Source: Pelagibius sp.
GTDB taxonomy: Bacteria; Pseudomonadota; Alphaproteobacteria; Kiloniellales; Kiloniellaceae
Assembly (NCBI RefSeq): GCF_028289705.1
Contig: NZ_JANQOI010000007.1
Span: 1 to 33,955 of the forward strand
DNA length: 33,955 bases
Direction of reading: 5' to 3'
Of the stretch, positions 16,717 through 24,888 are shown in pieces. Made by a program: the position numbers and the translations under genes. Within the stretch, counting starts at the first letter, position 1, and each line of letters starts with the position of its first letter. The notes under the pieces are model-generated. The model ran no database searches, was not told the DNA's origin, and was given only the letters and a program-made list of their open reading frames with translations.

Positions 16717-17801
16717 CGCTCGCTCCCCGTTTGCGGGCGCTCGGCCAGATCGAGGGCGACCGGGTCGACCCCCGGCCCGCGGTGGCGCGCCCAGAGCCAG
16801 ATGCGCTTTAGCACCCGGCGGGCGCCGCCGTCGGGCGCATCGGCATAGGCGAGCCGGCCGTGCAGGGTCGTGAGATTGTTGGTGAACAGAAGGTCGCCGG
16901 CCTTCAGGCGATAGCGCCAGGCTAGGTCTTCACGCTCCAAGAGATGGTCGACAAGATCGAGCGCCTCGCGCATCGCGCCTTCGAGCGTCAGCCCGGCCAG
17001 TTCCATGCCCGGATCGATCATCACCCGGGCATAGTGAACGTTGAGATCGCCCCCCTCGCCCAGATCGAACACCGGCTTGACGACGGTCTCGGGGCCGGCC
17101 GGCCAGGCGTGCAACTGCGGGGGGCGAAAGTGATAGGGGCGATAGAGCCAGGGCAGCAGATCGGGCCGCGCCTCGGCGATTTCCCTATGCAGAGTCTCCG
17201 CTGAAATGATCGTGCTGTCGCCGCCCTGGGCCGCGTTTTGCACGCACAGCAGGGCGATATAATCCGGCGGCCGCGGCTCCAGACAGCCGTTGTCGGAGTG
17301 CATCCGGGAAAGCTTGGCCGATGCGCCGATCCGTGTGGGATCGGTGTTCGCAGCCCCCCTGTCGGTCACGGTGAAGAGCCGCCGGTCGACGTTCAGACCC
17401 TGCCGGATGGGCCGCCCCACATAGTTCGCCAGTCCCCAGGCCGTAATCCCGGCCGCCTCCTCATCGGCAATGTCCAGCGGCACGCCACGCAAGACGACGA
17501 CGCCGGCCCCCGCGTCCAGGCGGCGGCGGATCTCCGCGGCCATTGGCGCAAAGGCCGGCACGCGGAAGTCCTCCTGCTCGAAGGTCTCGAGGGTCAGCCC
17601 GTTCGCACGGATGAAGCCCAGCGCGGCCGCAATCTCTTCGGCGGCCCGCGCCGGCAGATCGCAAAACACCTCGGCCGCGCGCGCGTCGAGGCCGGCCCGG
17701 TCCCATTGCCGGGGGGCATGCGCCACATGGCTCGGAACGGCCGGAGGCCGGCAAGTCGCATCCAAGGATGTCAACGCCCCGACGCCTGATGGACCCGCCA
17801 T
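16713..17801 (-). CDS. TauD/TfdA-family Fe(II)/2-oxoglutarate dioxygenase
   Basis: A 362-residue cytoplasmic enzyme of the non-heme iron dioxygenase family, which couples 2-oxoglutarate decarboxylation to hydroxylation, desaturation or demethylation of a substrate. The iron facial triad is visible: H168 and D170 in RMHSDNGC, and H314 in TTLHGRLAY. The 2-oxoglutarate-binding Arg is probably R333 in RRVLKRIWLW. The central GGDSTIISAETLHRE block is typical of the TauD fold. The first 35 residues are variable, so a later start is possible. First gene of the long operon, with a good promoter on the minus strand at 17862-17890. It probably performs the first oxidative step on the imported compound; the substrate is unknown. 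Confidence 0.9.
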   Translation of the reverse strand: MAGPSGVGALTSLDATCRPPAVPSHVAHAPRQWDRAGLDARAAEVFCDLPARAAEEIAAALGFIRANGLTLETFEQEDFRVPAFAPMAAEIRRRLDAGAGVVVLRGVPLDIADEEAAGITAWGLANYVGRPIRQGLNVDRRLFTVTDRGAANTDPTRIGASAKLSRMHSDNGCLEPRPPDYIALLCVQNAAQGGDSTIISAETLHREIAEARPDLLPWLYRPYHFRPPQLHAWPAGPETVVKPVFDLGEGGDLNVHYARVMIDPGMELAGLTLEGAMREALDLVDHLLEREDLAWRYRLKAGDLLFTNNLTTLHGRLAYADAPDGGARRVLKRIWLWARHRGPGVDPVALDLAERPQTGSER

Positions 17802-17822
17802 CTCGCCACTGTCTCCCTCGCC

Positions 17823-17853
17823 TTGACCGGCTCAATAGTTATGTTGTTATACT
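17823..17853 (+). promoter_or_regulatory. Promoter for the second OYE flavoprotein gene
   Basis: The plus strand shows -35 TTGACC (17823-17828) and -10 TATACT (17848-17853) with a 19-base spacer, slightly long. The predicted transcript would start near 17860 and have a leader of about 70 bases before the GTG at 17930. The -10 lies inside the dyad at 17834-17856. Confidence 0.55.
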
Positions 17854-17856
17854 ATT
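17834..17856. promoter_or_regulatory. 23-base operator-like dyad between divergent promoters
   Basis: AATAGT-N11-ACTATT is a perfect 6-bp inverted repeat. Its right part includes TTGTTATACTA (17844-17854), which fits the GntR/FadR-type pattern TNGTNNNACNA. The dyad covers the plus-strand -10 and the expected start region of the minus-strand promoter, so one bound repressor could block both. The GntR protein at 20814-21617 is the nearest candidate, although it is a UTRA-type member and may prefer another pattern. Confidence 0.5.
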
Positions 17857-17861
17857 AGTTC

Positions 17862-17890
17862 ATTTCAGCTTGCACCCGGGTGGATGTCAA
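17862..17890 (-). promoter_or_regulatory. Promoter for the dioxygenase-led long operon
   Basis: The minus strand shows a perfect -35 TTGACA (17890-17885) and -10 TGAAAT (17867-17862, four of six consensus bases) with an ideal 17-base spacer. It points toward the dioxygenase start at 17801, with a leader of about 55 bases. Confidence 0.6.
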
Positions 17891-17929
17891 GCCGAAAACC
17901 CCGGGAAACCCGTTTGGAGGCCACAGGAC

Positions 17930-19948
17930 GTGACGCGGATCGACAGCGATCTCAGCAGCGGCGCGGCCGCCTATCCGGCCGCCTTTCGACCCCTGCGGGT
18001 CGGCGCCACCCAGCTCCGCAACCGGATCTTCATGCCTGCCCACACGACCAACTACGGCGAGGACAACCTGCCGTCGGAGCGGCACCTCGCCTATCATCGG
18101 GCCCGCGCGGCCGGCGGTGCGGCGCTGAACATTTTTGAGGGCATCCGCGTTCACCGCAGCTCGCTGGGCCGCCAACAAGGCGTCAATGGCTACGATCCGG
18201 CCTGTATCGACCGCTTCGCACGCATTGCCGAAGCCGTGCGGGACGAAGGGGGCCGGCTGTTCGGCCAGATCATTCATCTGGGCCGCCATATCGACGGCAA
18301 CTACACCAGAACGCCCGCCTGGGGCGCTTCGCCGATTCCCTGGGCGGCGACCGCGCCGCCGCCCCACCCCATGACCGAGGGCGAGATCCAGGAAGTGATC
18401 GAGGCCCATGCCCTGACCGCCGGGCATCTCGTCACGGCGGGGCTGGACGGGATCGAATTACAGCTCGCCCACGGCCACCTGCTTCAACAGTTCCTGTCGC
18501 CGGCCACCAATCATCGCGACGACTCCTGGGGCGGCACAGCGGAAAACCGTCTGCGCCTCGCCCGCGAGACGCTGGTGGCCGTGCGCGCGGCCGTCGGCCC
18601 GGAGGTCACCCTGGGCCTGCGCATCAGCGCCGAGGAGTGGCTGCCCGGCGGGCTGACACTGGACGACATGACCGGCATCACCCGCCGGCTCTGCGAGGCA
18701 GCCAGGGTCGACTTCGTCCATGTCTCCCACTCGGCCTATCACGGCAGTTGGACGGTCTCGACACAGATGGCCGACATGGCCTTCGATCCTGCCCTCTTCC
18801 GCCCTTTCGCCCCGGCGATCAAGGCTGCACTGGCCGACCTGCCCGATCCACCGGCGATCTTCGCGGTGTGCAAGTTCCGCAGCCTGGCCGAGGCCGAAAC
18901 GGTGTTGAGCGCGGGCGAGGCCGATATGGTCGGCATGGCGCGCGCCCACATCGCGGACCCGCAGATCGTGGCCAAATCGGCGGCCGGCCGAGAAGACGAA
19001 ATCCGCCCCTGTATCGGCTGCAACCAGGGCTGTGCGAACATGCTGGCGCAGAATCTGGCCATCACCTGCCTGTCCAATCCGCGCGCCGGCCGCGAGGGCA
19101 CGATCGCGGATGTGGAAGCCGACTCTGTCACCCGGCCGCGCCAGGTGCTCGTCGTCGGCGGCGGGCCGGCCGGTATGGAGGCGGCGGCGGCGGCCGCGGC
19201 CCGCGGCCATCAGGTGCAACTCTGGGAGGCCGGAGAGCGCCTGGGCGGCGCGCTGGCCTGGCTGGAAGCGATGCCGCTGCGCCATGACTTCCTGAAGCTG
19301 CTCGACTATCAGACCGCCGCCCTCGAACGGACAGGGGTCGCGGTGACGCTGGGCCGGACGGCCACCGCCGAGGCCATCGCCGCGGCTCAGCCGGACGCCG
19401 TTGTTCTGGCCACCGGCGCGGAGCCCACGCCCCTCGACCTGCCGGCCGGCGGCAGCGCGCTGACCCTGGAGGATGCGATCGCCGATCCGGATACGCTGGG
19501 CGCGCGCGTGGCCCTGGTGGATGTCCTCGGCGGCTGGTCGGTGGCGGCGACGGCGGAATGGCTCGCCGACCGCGGCCACAATGTGACCCTGATCGCCCCG
19601 ACGGGCACGCCCGCCTGGACGGTGAGCATCTATTCCAGCTTCGCGCTGCGCCGGCGCCTGAGCGAGAAGAAGGTCGCCATCCTGCCCCTGCAGACGGTCA
19701 CGGGATTCAGCGGCGGCCTCACCCGGCTCGTCGATCTCTCCACCGGCGCCGAGCGCGAAACCGGCGACTTCGACAGCGTGATCGCGCCGACCCATGCCCG
19801 GCCGCGCAACGCCCTCCACGACGAGCTGTCGGCCCTGTCGGCCGGGGGCAACCGCGTCATCGCCATCCACGCCGCCGGCGATTGCCAGGCCGCGCGCACG
19901 GCGCTGGAAGCGGTCTACGAGGGTTACGAGGCAGGTCGGCTGGCGTAG
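17930..19948 (+). CDS. Second large OYE-family FMN/FAD iron-sulfur oxidoreductase
   Basis: A 672-residue flavoenzyme paralogous to 6568-8592. The FMN barrel shows FRPLRVGATQLRNRIFMPAH, HGHLLQQFLSPATNHRDD and WGGTAENRLR. A complete 4Fe-4S motif follows, C361, C364, C368 and C380 (CIGCNQGC, then TCLSNP). The C-terminal dinucleotide module has GGGPAG at 410-415. The open frame reaches 17768, but that would start upstream of the promoter. The GTG at 17930 has TTTGGAGG 9 bases upstream and gives a length matching the paralogue. Transcribed divergently from the dioxygenase operon, so probably a later reductive or demethylating step of the same pathway. It ends 12 bases from the convergent SDR gene. 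Confidence 0.9.
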   Translation: MTRIDSDLSSGAAAYPAAFRPLRVGATQLRNRIFMPAHTTNYGEDNLPSERHLAYHRARAAGGAALNIFEGIRVHRSSLGRQQGVNGYDPACIDRFARIAEAVRDEGGRLFGQIIHLGRHIDGNYTRTPAWGASPIPWAATAPPPHPMTEGEIQEVIEAHALTAGHLVTAGLDGIELQLAHGHLLQQFLSPATNHRDDSWGGTAENRLRLARETLVAVRAAVGPEVTLGLRISAEEWLPGGLTLDDMTGITRRLCEAARVDFVHVSHSAYHGSWTVSTQMADMAFDPALFRPFAPAIKAALADLPDPPAIFAVCKFRSLAEAETVLSAGEADMVGMARAHIADPQIVAKSAAGREDEIRPCIGCNQGCANMLAQNLAITCLSNPRAGREGTIADVEADSVTRPRQVLVVGGGPAGMEAAAAAAARGHQVQLWEAGERLGGALAWLEAMPLRHDFLKLLDYQTAALERTGVAVTLGRTATAEAIAAAQPDAVVLATGAEPTPLDLPAGGSALTLEDAIADPDTLGARVALVDVLGGWSVAATAEWLADRGHNVTLIAPTGTPAWTVSIYSSFALRRRLSEKKVAILPLQTVTGFSGGLTRLVDLSTGAERETGDFDSVIAPTHARPRNALHDELSALSAGGNRVIAIHAAGDCQAARTALEAVYEGYEAGRLA

Positions 19949-19960
19949 CGACGTGCCCGC

Positions 19961-20710
19961 TTAATCCATGCGCAGGCCGCCGTTGACCGCGAGGACGTGG
20001 CCGGTCACGAAACCCGCCTCCGGCGACAGCAGATAGGCAACAGCGGCGGCGATCTCCTCGGGCCGGGCCATGCGCTGCAGCGGTGTCGAGGCCGACATGG
20101 CGGCCTTCCGCTCGGGCGGATGGGCCTCCAGCATCGGCGTCTCCACGGCGCCGGGCGCAACGCAGTTCGCAGTGATACCGCGCGGCGCGAGTTGCTGGGC
20201 GATGGACTTGGTCATCGCCTCGACCCCACCCTTGGCGGCGGCGTAGGCGGTGCCGGTGAGAACGCCGCCGGTGCGGCCGGCCAGCGAGCCCAGCGTCACG
20301 ACCCGGGCGCCATCGGCGAGCAATGGAAAGCCGTGGTGGCAGACCAGGAAGAACCCCGTCAGGTTGACGGCGATGATCCGGTCCCAGCGCTGCGGTGTCA
20401 GCTCTCCCAGCTTTGCGGTGTCCACGAGGCCGGCAGCCAGAACCAAAGCCGACAGTTGGCCGTGCAACTGCGCCTTGGCCGCCGCGAAGGCCGCCGCGAC
20501 CGTATCGGCCTCGGCCAGGTCGACCGCGATGGGGATTGCGTCAAGGTCCTGCGCAAGCGTGTCGAGAGCGGGCCCGGCCAGGTCCATCAGCACCAGCGGC
20601 CGCGGTCCCTCCGCCGCGAGACGCCGGGCGACGGCCGCGCCGATACCGCCGGCGGCACCCACCAGACAGGCGCCGCCCGGCGGCCAGCTATCGGACTCCC
20701 TGGCATTCAT
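19961..20710 (-). CDS. Short-chain dehydrogenase/reductase (SDR)
   Basis: A classical 249-residue SDR that oxidises an alcohol or reduces a carbonyl with NAD(P). Visible elements are the cofactor loop GAAGGIG (18-24), LAAG in place of the usual NNAG (91-94), N116, catalytic S142, and Y156/K160 in YAAAK. NCVAPGAVETPM and FVTGHVLAVNGG complete the fold. The acidic residue after beta-2 (LMDLAG) suggests NAD rather than NADP. It overlaps nothing and converges with the flavoprotein gene. It follows the GntR gene by about 100 bases on the same strand but has its own TATAAT promoter. Confidence 0.93.
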   Translation of the reverse strand: MNARESDSWPPGGACLVGAAGGIGAAVARRLAAEGPRPLVLMDLAGPALDTLAQDLDAIPIAVDLAEADTVAAAFAAAKAQLHGQLSALVLAAGLVDTAKLGELTPQRWDRIIAVNLTGFFLVCHHGFPLLADGARVVTLGSLAGRTGGVLTGTAYAAAKGGVEAMTKSIAQQLAPRGITANCVAPGAVETPMLEAHPPERKAAMSASTPLQRMARPEEIAAAVAYLLSPEAGFVTGHVLAVNGGLRMD

Positions 20711-20752
20711 CTGCGCTGCCTCCGAACAGGGGCTTCCTGTTCAACCCTTCGA

Positions 20753-20785
20753 TTGTCTGCATTATAGGACAACCGAGCGGGCAAC
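20753..20785 (-). promoter_or_regulatory. SDR promoter with operator-like dyad over the -10
   Basis: The minus strand has a perfect -10 TATAAT (20766-20761) and a weak TTGGTT about 16 bases upstream as -35. The inverted repeat TTGTC-N10-GACAA (20753-20772) exactly brackets the -10. Such a site would let a repressor, most simply the GntR protein encoded next door, control the SDR gene. Confidence 0.55.
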
Positions 20786-20813
20786 CAAGCCCGTTCGCCT
20801 GCGCCCCTGCAGC

Positions 20814-21617
20814 TCAGCCCGTGGGTTCCCACACCGGGGCGTCGCCCCCGGTGTTGCGCGACATGGTCATGCGGTACTCGTAAACGTCGGGGCGGTAGAG
20901 CGCATTGATGAACTCGACGGGGCGGTCGTCCTGGTCGAAGACAATGCGGCTGATGGCCAGGAGGGGCAGGCCGACCTGGGTCTTCAGAAGATCGGCGATG
21001 GTCGAGTCGGCGGCTCGGGCCGTGACCGTCTGTTCAGCGGAGGAAACCTTGATGCCGCCCTCTTCCAAAAGAGCGAGCAGCGGGCGCTCGGCCAGGTCTT
21101 TCTTGGCATAGCCCCGGCCAATGTCTTCCGGTACCCAGGTGGTCAGGTGGGACATGGGCCGGCTCTTGATCGAGCGGACGCGGATCGCCTTCTGGACGGT
21201 CGCACCGAACGGCAGGGCCAGCGCCTCGGCAACGTCGTCGGGCGCCTGAACGTAGCCGAAGTCGATCACGCGCACCGTGGTCGAGAGGCCCATGGCGAGC
21301 AGGTTTTCCAGCAGTCCGCGCATGTTGGACCGCAGGGGTTGCTGTCCCCCCGCCCGCCGGGTCGGAAAGGTTCCGCGGCCGCGATGGCGTTCGATCATAC
21401 CCTCGCGCTCGAGCGTTGCCAGGGCCCGGCGCACGGTGATACGCGAGACCTTGAACATCCTCGCCAACTCGTGCTCGCTGGGCATCGGCTCGTCGGCGCC
21501 GAAGGCCCCTTCGACGAGTTGTTGCCGCAGCACGATGTACATTTGATGGTAGAGCGGCAGAGGGGAGGCCGTTTCAGGCAGACGGCTCCAGCGTCGCTCC
21601 GTCTTGCTTGTTGGCAT
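20814..21617 (-). CDS. GntR-family transcriptional regulator with UTRA domain
   Basis: A 267-residue repressor-type regulator of the HutC/UTRA branch. The winged helix-turn-helix occupies about residues 18-88 (LYHQMYIVLRQQLVEGAF; SEHELARMFKVSRITVRRAL; ERHRGRGTF). The C-terminal UTRA ligand domain runs from about residue 98 (VRVIDFGYVQAPDDVAEALA) to the end and would bind a small effector. The frame is open to 21722, but AGGAG 5 bases before the ATG at 21617 and the low-complexity upstream residues decide this start. Candidate targets are the dyads at 17834-17856 and 20753-20772. Confidence 0.9.
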   Translation of the reverse strand: MPTSKTERRWSRLPETASPLPLYHQMYIVLRQQLVEGAFGADEPMPSEHELARMFKVSRITVRRALATLEREGMIERHRGRGTFPTRRAGGQQPLRSNMRGLLENLLAMGLSTTVRVIDFGYVQAPDDVAEALALPFGATVQKAIRVRSIKSRPMSHLTTWVPEDIGRGYAKKDLAERPLLALLEEGGIKVSSAEQTVTARAADSTIADLLKTQVGLPLLAISRIVFDQDDRPVEFINALYRPDVYEYRMTMSRNTGGDAPVWEPTG

Positions 21618-21925
21618 CTGCGCTCCTGAAGCCGCCGCCCCCGTGGCGGAGCCGGTCCGACCCCGAACAGCAGCACAACCCATTGTTGGCCCGCCCGAAG
21701 TCACTGCACGCGTGCCGGACACCGGTCCCGCTTTATAGGTAAGTCGGTCCAGGCATGCAAGGAAACCGGCGAAGCGTGCAACACGCCCCGTCCGGTTCTT
21801 GCGCGCCCGCCACCATGGCAGAATTGGGCGGCCGGACCGGCGCCCCTAGACGTTGGAGCGCCGCCGGCTGGAAGCATGACCCGCGTCAGCGGCGCGGGTC
21901 AGCCTTCGCAATGCCCTGTCTCGAA
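21618..21925. other. Spacer of about 308 bases between GntR and TRAP binding-protein genes
   Basis: No gene seen. The left part should hold the GntR promoter on the minus strand; I cannot assign it clearly. The right part is the trailer of the TRAP transporter operon with the hairpin at 21877-21901. Confidence 0.5.
21877..21901 (-). terminator. Hairpin after the TRAP transporter genes
   Basis: TGACCCGCG (21877-21885) and CGCGGGTCA (21893-21901) form a perfect 9-bp stem with a 7-base loop. It lies 25 bases after the binding-protein stop on the minus strand. There is no long T run, so it may act as a GC-rich or Rho-assisted terminator. Confidence 0.5.
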
Positions 21926-22900
21926 TCACATATCCAACTGGCCGATCCGCGCGATCTCCCGATACAGCTCCTCGCCCCAGGTCTCCTTGCCGAGGCTGTC
22001 TCGAACCGGCTGCGTCGCGGTGCGAAACTCCTCGCGGTCCGGATAGGTGATCTCGATGCCGGCCTGCTGCAGCTTCGTCACCAGGGCCTCTTGCTGCTCG
22101 GCAAGCAGCTCGTCGACCTTGCTTTCCGAGGCGCGCTGGGCCGCGACGATCCAGCCCTGCTCCTCCTCCGACAGGCCCTGCCAGAAAGCCTCGCTGATTT
22201 TCACCCAGGCCGGCTTCTTGATGTAGTCGACCATCGCGATGCTCTCCTGAACCTCGAAGAACTTCATGGCCCAGATCGTTTCGATCGGGTTTTCCTGGCC
22301 GTCGACGATGCCGGTCTGCAATCCCGTATAGACTTCCTTGAAGGCCATGGGCGTCGGCTTGGCGCCGAAAGCGATGAACGACTGCACATAGTAATCGCGC
22401 GCCGGCACCCGCACCTTCAGGCCCTTTAGATCCGCCATGGAGTTGATGGTTTTGTTGGCGCTGATCTGCCGCGGGCTGCGGGGCAGAATGCCGATCAGGC
22501 GAACCCGGTTCTGGTCGATCAGGCGGGCGTTCCATTCGCGGCCGACATCGCTGTCGAGTACCGCCAGGTAGTTCGCCATATCCTTCATCAGGAATGGCAG
22601 GGCGAGATTCTCGATCTCCTTCAGCCCCGGATCGCCGCTGGCTTCGATCTGGGTCGTGTTCAACGCCAGTTGAGCCAGCATCTCCTTCGGCGTGCCGAGC
22701 TGGTTGCCCGGATAGACGGTCACCGTGAACTTGCCGCCGGACTCGGCTTCCAGGACCTTCTTGAACTCCAGCGCGGCCGTGTGCTGGGCCTCGCCCTCCT
22801 TGGCCCAGAGGCTGTAGCGAACCTCCTCGGCGCCCGCGCTGCCGGCCCCCATCAGGACCAGAGCGATGGCGGAGACCATCAATGATTTCAGTTTTTTCAT
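21926..22900 (-). CDS. TRAP transporter periplasmic binding protein (DctP family)
   Basis: A 324-residue periplasmic protein with a Sec signal at about residues 1-24 (MKKLKSLMVSAIALVLMG, cleavage after AGA). DctP-family blocks are YPGNQLGTPKEMLAQLALNT, the LKGLKVRVPARDYY segment carrying the carboxylate-binding Arg, and GIVDGQENPIETI. TRAP transporters import organic acids or related anions using the sodium gradient. A GAGAGGAAAG region precedes the ATG. It lies 54 bases after the large permease gene. The gene order small permease, large permease, binding protein resembles the yiaMNO arrangement. Confidence 0.95.
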   Translation of the reverse strand: MKKLKSLMVSAIALVLMGAGSAGAEEVRYSLWAKEGEAQHTAALEFKKVLEAESGGKFTVTVYPGNQLGTPKEMLAQLALNTTQIEASGDPGLKEIENLALPFLMKDMANYLAVLDSDVGREWNARLIDQNRVRLIGILPRSPRQISANKTINSMADLKGLKVRVPARDYYVQSFIAFGAKPTPMAFKEVYTGLQTGIVDGQENPIETIWAMKFFEVQESIAMVDYIKKPAWVKISEAFWQGLSEEEQGWIVAAQRASESKVDELLAEQQEALVTKLQQAGIEITYPDREEFRTATQPVRDSLGKETWGEELYREIARIGQLDM

Positions 22901-22954
22901 AACGGCTTTCCTCTCTGTTCTATCCGTTCAAAGGGGTGCTGCAGGATTCGGCAG

Positions 22955-24247
22955 CTAGGGCCCCGAGGCCGGCCCGAAGACCATGTCGGGAATCCACAGG
23001 CTGAGTTCGGGAAAGAGCATGATCACCGCCATCGCCATGAATAGCGGGACGTAGAACGGCATCATGGCCCGAACCATGGCCGAAAACGGGATCTTGGCGA
23101 TGTCCTGGGCGATGTAGAGCAGGACGCCGACCGGCGGCGTGCCGCCGCCGACAATGAGCGTGAACACCATCAGGACGCCGAAATGCACCGGATCGATGCC
23201 GAACTGGATCACGACCGGCACGAGAATCGGCGCCAGGACGATTTCCGCGCTGGAGGCGACCAGAAACAGCCCGACCGCCAAGAGGAGAATGACAATCAAG
23301 ATCAGGATGAGGATCGGATTGTCGGTGAGGGTCGCCAGCGAGGTGGCGATCAACTGCGGCACCTGCTCGCGGACCATGATCCAGCTGAAGGTCGCCGCCA
23401 CGGTTATGAAGGCGAGGATGCGCGCGCTGGCCAAGGACACGTGCACGAAGACGGACCAGAAATCGCCCAGCGATATGTTGCGGTAGACCAGCGTGCCGAG
23501 CAGGAAGGCGTAGAGAACCGCAGCCCCGGCGGCCTCGGTGGGCGTGAAGGCGCCGGAAACGATGCCGAACACGATGATCACCGGCATGAGCGTGGCCGCC
23601 CCGCCGCGATAGCCGGCGCGCAGAACCTGGCGGCGCGTCGCCCGGGGATAGCGCGGCAACCCCTGGCGGCGGGCATAGAAATAGGTATAGCCCATCAAGA
23701 TAAGGCCGATGGTGACCCCCGGTACGATGCCCGCCAGGAGCAGCCGGCCAATGGACACGTCGGCGACGGCGCCGTAGATCACCATGCCGATGCTGGGCGG
23801 AATGATCGGCCCGATCATCGCCGAGGACACGGTGACCGCGGCACTGAAAGGGGCGGGATAACCCTCCTTCTTCATCGAGGGAATCAAAACCGAGCCAAGC
23901 GCCGCCGTATCGGCGGTCGCGGAACCGGACATGCCGGCGAAGATCATGCTCGCGAGGATGTTGACCTGGGCGAGCCCGCCATGGATGTGGCCCACGAAGG
24001 CGCGCGACATGGCGATGATCCGCTCGGTCAACTTGCAGGCATTGAGCAGTTCGCCGGCGAGGAAGAACAGGGGAATTGCCAGGATGACGAAGGAATCGAC
24101 CGCCGAGGTCATTCTCTGGGCCATCACCGAAAGGCTGATATCGGCCGCCAAGAGATAGAGGGCCGAGGCGATACCCATGGCGAAGATCAGCGGAAGGCCG
24201 ATCACCATGAGGAGGATGAGCACAAGAAAGATCGTAACGACAACCAT
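22955..24247 (-). CDS. TRAP transporter large permease (DctM family)
   Basis: A 430-residue membrane protein, the normal DctM length, with about 12 hydrophobic segments. It starts MVVVTIFLVLILLMVIGLPL. Conserved DctM features include FFLAGELLNACKLTERI, AGMSGSATADTAALGSVLIP and IGPIIPPSIGMVIYG, plus a second set near GGGTPPVGVLLYIAQDIAKI. The frame is open well upstream through the small permease gene; the ATG at 24247, 14 bases after that gene's stop, is the family start. The ribosome-binding site is weak (GGCGGG). Confidence 0.95.
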   Translation of the reverse strand: MVVVTIFLVLILLMVIGLPLIFAMGIASALYLLAADISLSVMAQRMTSAVDSFVILAIPLFFLAGELLNACKLTERIIAMSRAFVGHIHGGLAQVNILASMIFAGMSGSATADTAALGSVLIPSMKKEGYPAPFSAAVTVSSAMIGPIIPPSIGMVIYGAVADVSIGRLLLAGIVPGVTIGLILMGYTYFYARRQGLPRYPRATRRQVLRAGYRGGAATLMPVIIVFGIVSGAFTPTEAAGAAVLYAFLLGTLVYRNISLGDFWSVFVHVSLASARILAFITVAATFSWIMVREQVPQLIATSLATLTDNPILILILIVILLLAVGLFLVASSAEIVLAPILVPVVIQFGIDPVHFGVLMVFTLIVGGGTPPVGVLLYIAQDIAKIPFSAMVRAMMPFYVPLFMAMAVIMLFPELSLWIPDMVFGPASGP

Positions 24248-24261
24248 ATCCGACGGCCCGC

Positions 24262-24798
24262 CTATTCGAGATCGTCGAGTGCGTTTGCCGGCGGGTCGGA
24301 CTTGCCGCGGCCGCGGGCCCGCATCGACCACCAGCGCGCCGCGAGAAACGCGATCATCAAGGCGCCGCCCACAGTCACCGGTGCCCGGTACCAGCTCACC
24401 GGAATGTCGAGGGCGCCGATGCTGTAGAGGTTGCTGATCTGCACCAGCGGAATCGAGGTCCAGACGAGGACCCCCAGAAAGGCGACGATCATCGCGCCGC
24501 TGACGACGTGAAGCGCGGTGCCAAATCGGCCGGGCAGGCGGTCGGCAAGCGCGCCGACCCTCAGGTGCGTGCCGTCCCAGCAGCAAACCGCTGCGCCGAG
24601 AAAGGTCATCCAGACAATGCAAAGCCGCGCCACCTCCTCGCTCCACACGAGCGGGCTGTCCAGCAGAAAGCGGAACATCACCTGCAGGATGGTGAGAACG
24701 GTGATGGCGACCAGCAGCAGGCCGACCAGAAGCCGGAGCCATGCCGCGGGATCCCGCCGCCGGCTCCGGCGAGGATCGCTCCCGGTCTGTTCAGTCAT
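24262..24798 (-). CDS. TRAP transporter small permease (DctQ family)
   Basis: A 178-residue protein with four hydrophobic helices, at about residues 22-42, 56-76, 95-118 and 137-155. The family pattern FRFLLDSPLVWSEEVARLCI with FLGAAVCCWDGTHLRVGAL is clear. I chose the ATG at 24798 (MTEQTGSDPRRSRRR); a GTG at 24819 seven codons earlier is possible, and neither has a strong ribosome-binding site. It lies 90 bases after the Pot-type ATPase gene on the same strand, so the TRAP genes may be read through from the ABC operon. Confidence 0.9.
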   Translation of the reverse strand: MTEQTGSDPRRSRRRDPAAWLRLLVGLLLVAITVLTILQVMFRFLLDSPLVWSEEVARLCIVWMTFLGAAVCCWDGTHLRVGALADRLPGRFGTALHVVSGAMIVAFLGVLVWTSIPLVQISNLYSIGALDIPVSWYRAPVTVGGALMIAFLAARWWSMRARGRGKSDPPANALDDLE

Positions 24799-24888
24799 GC
24801 CTGTCGCCCCGGCGTTCACCGAACCGGATCACGGTAGCAGTCTGTTGAGGGCACCAGCCGGATTGCGCGGATGCATTATCGAAGGTTG

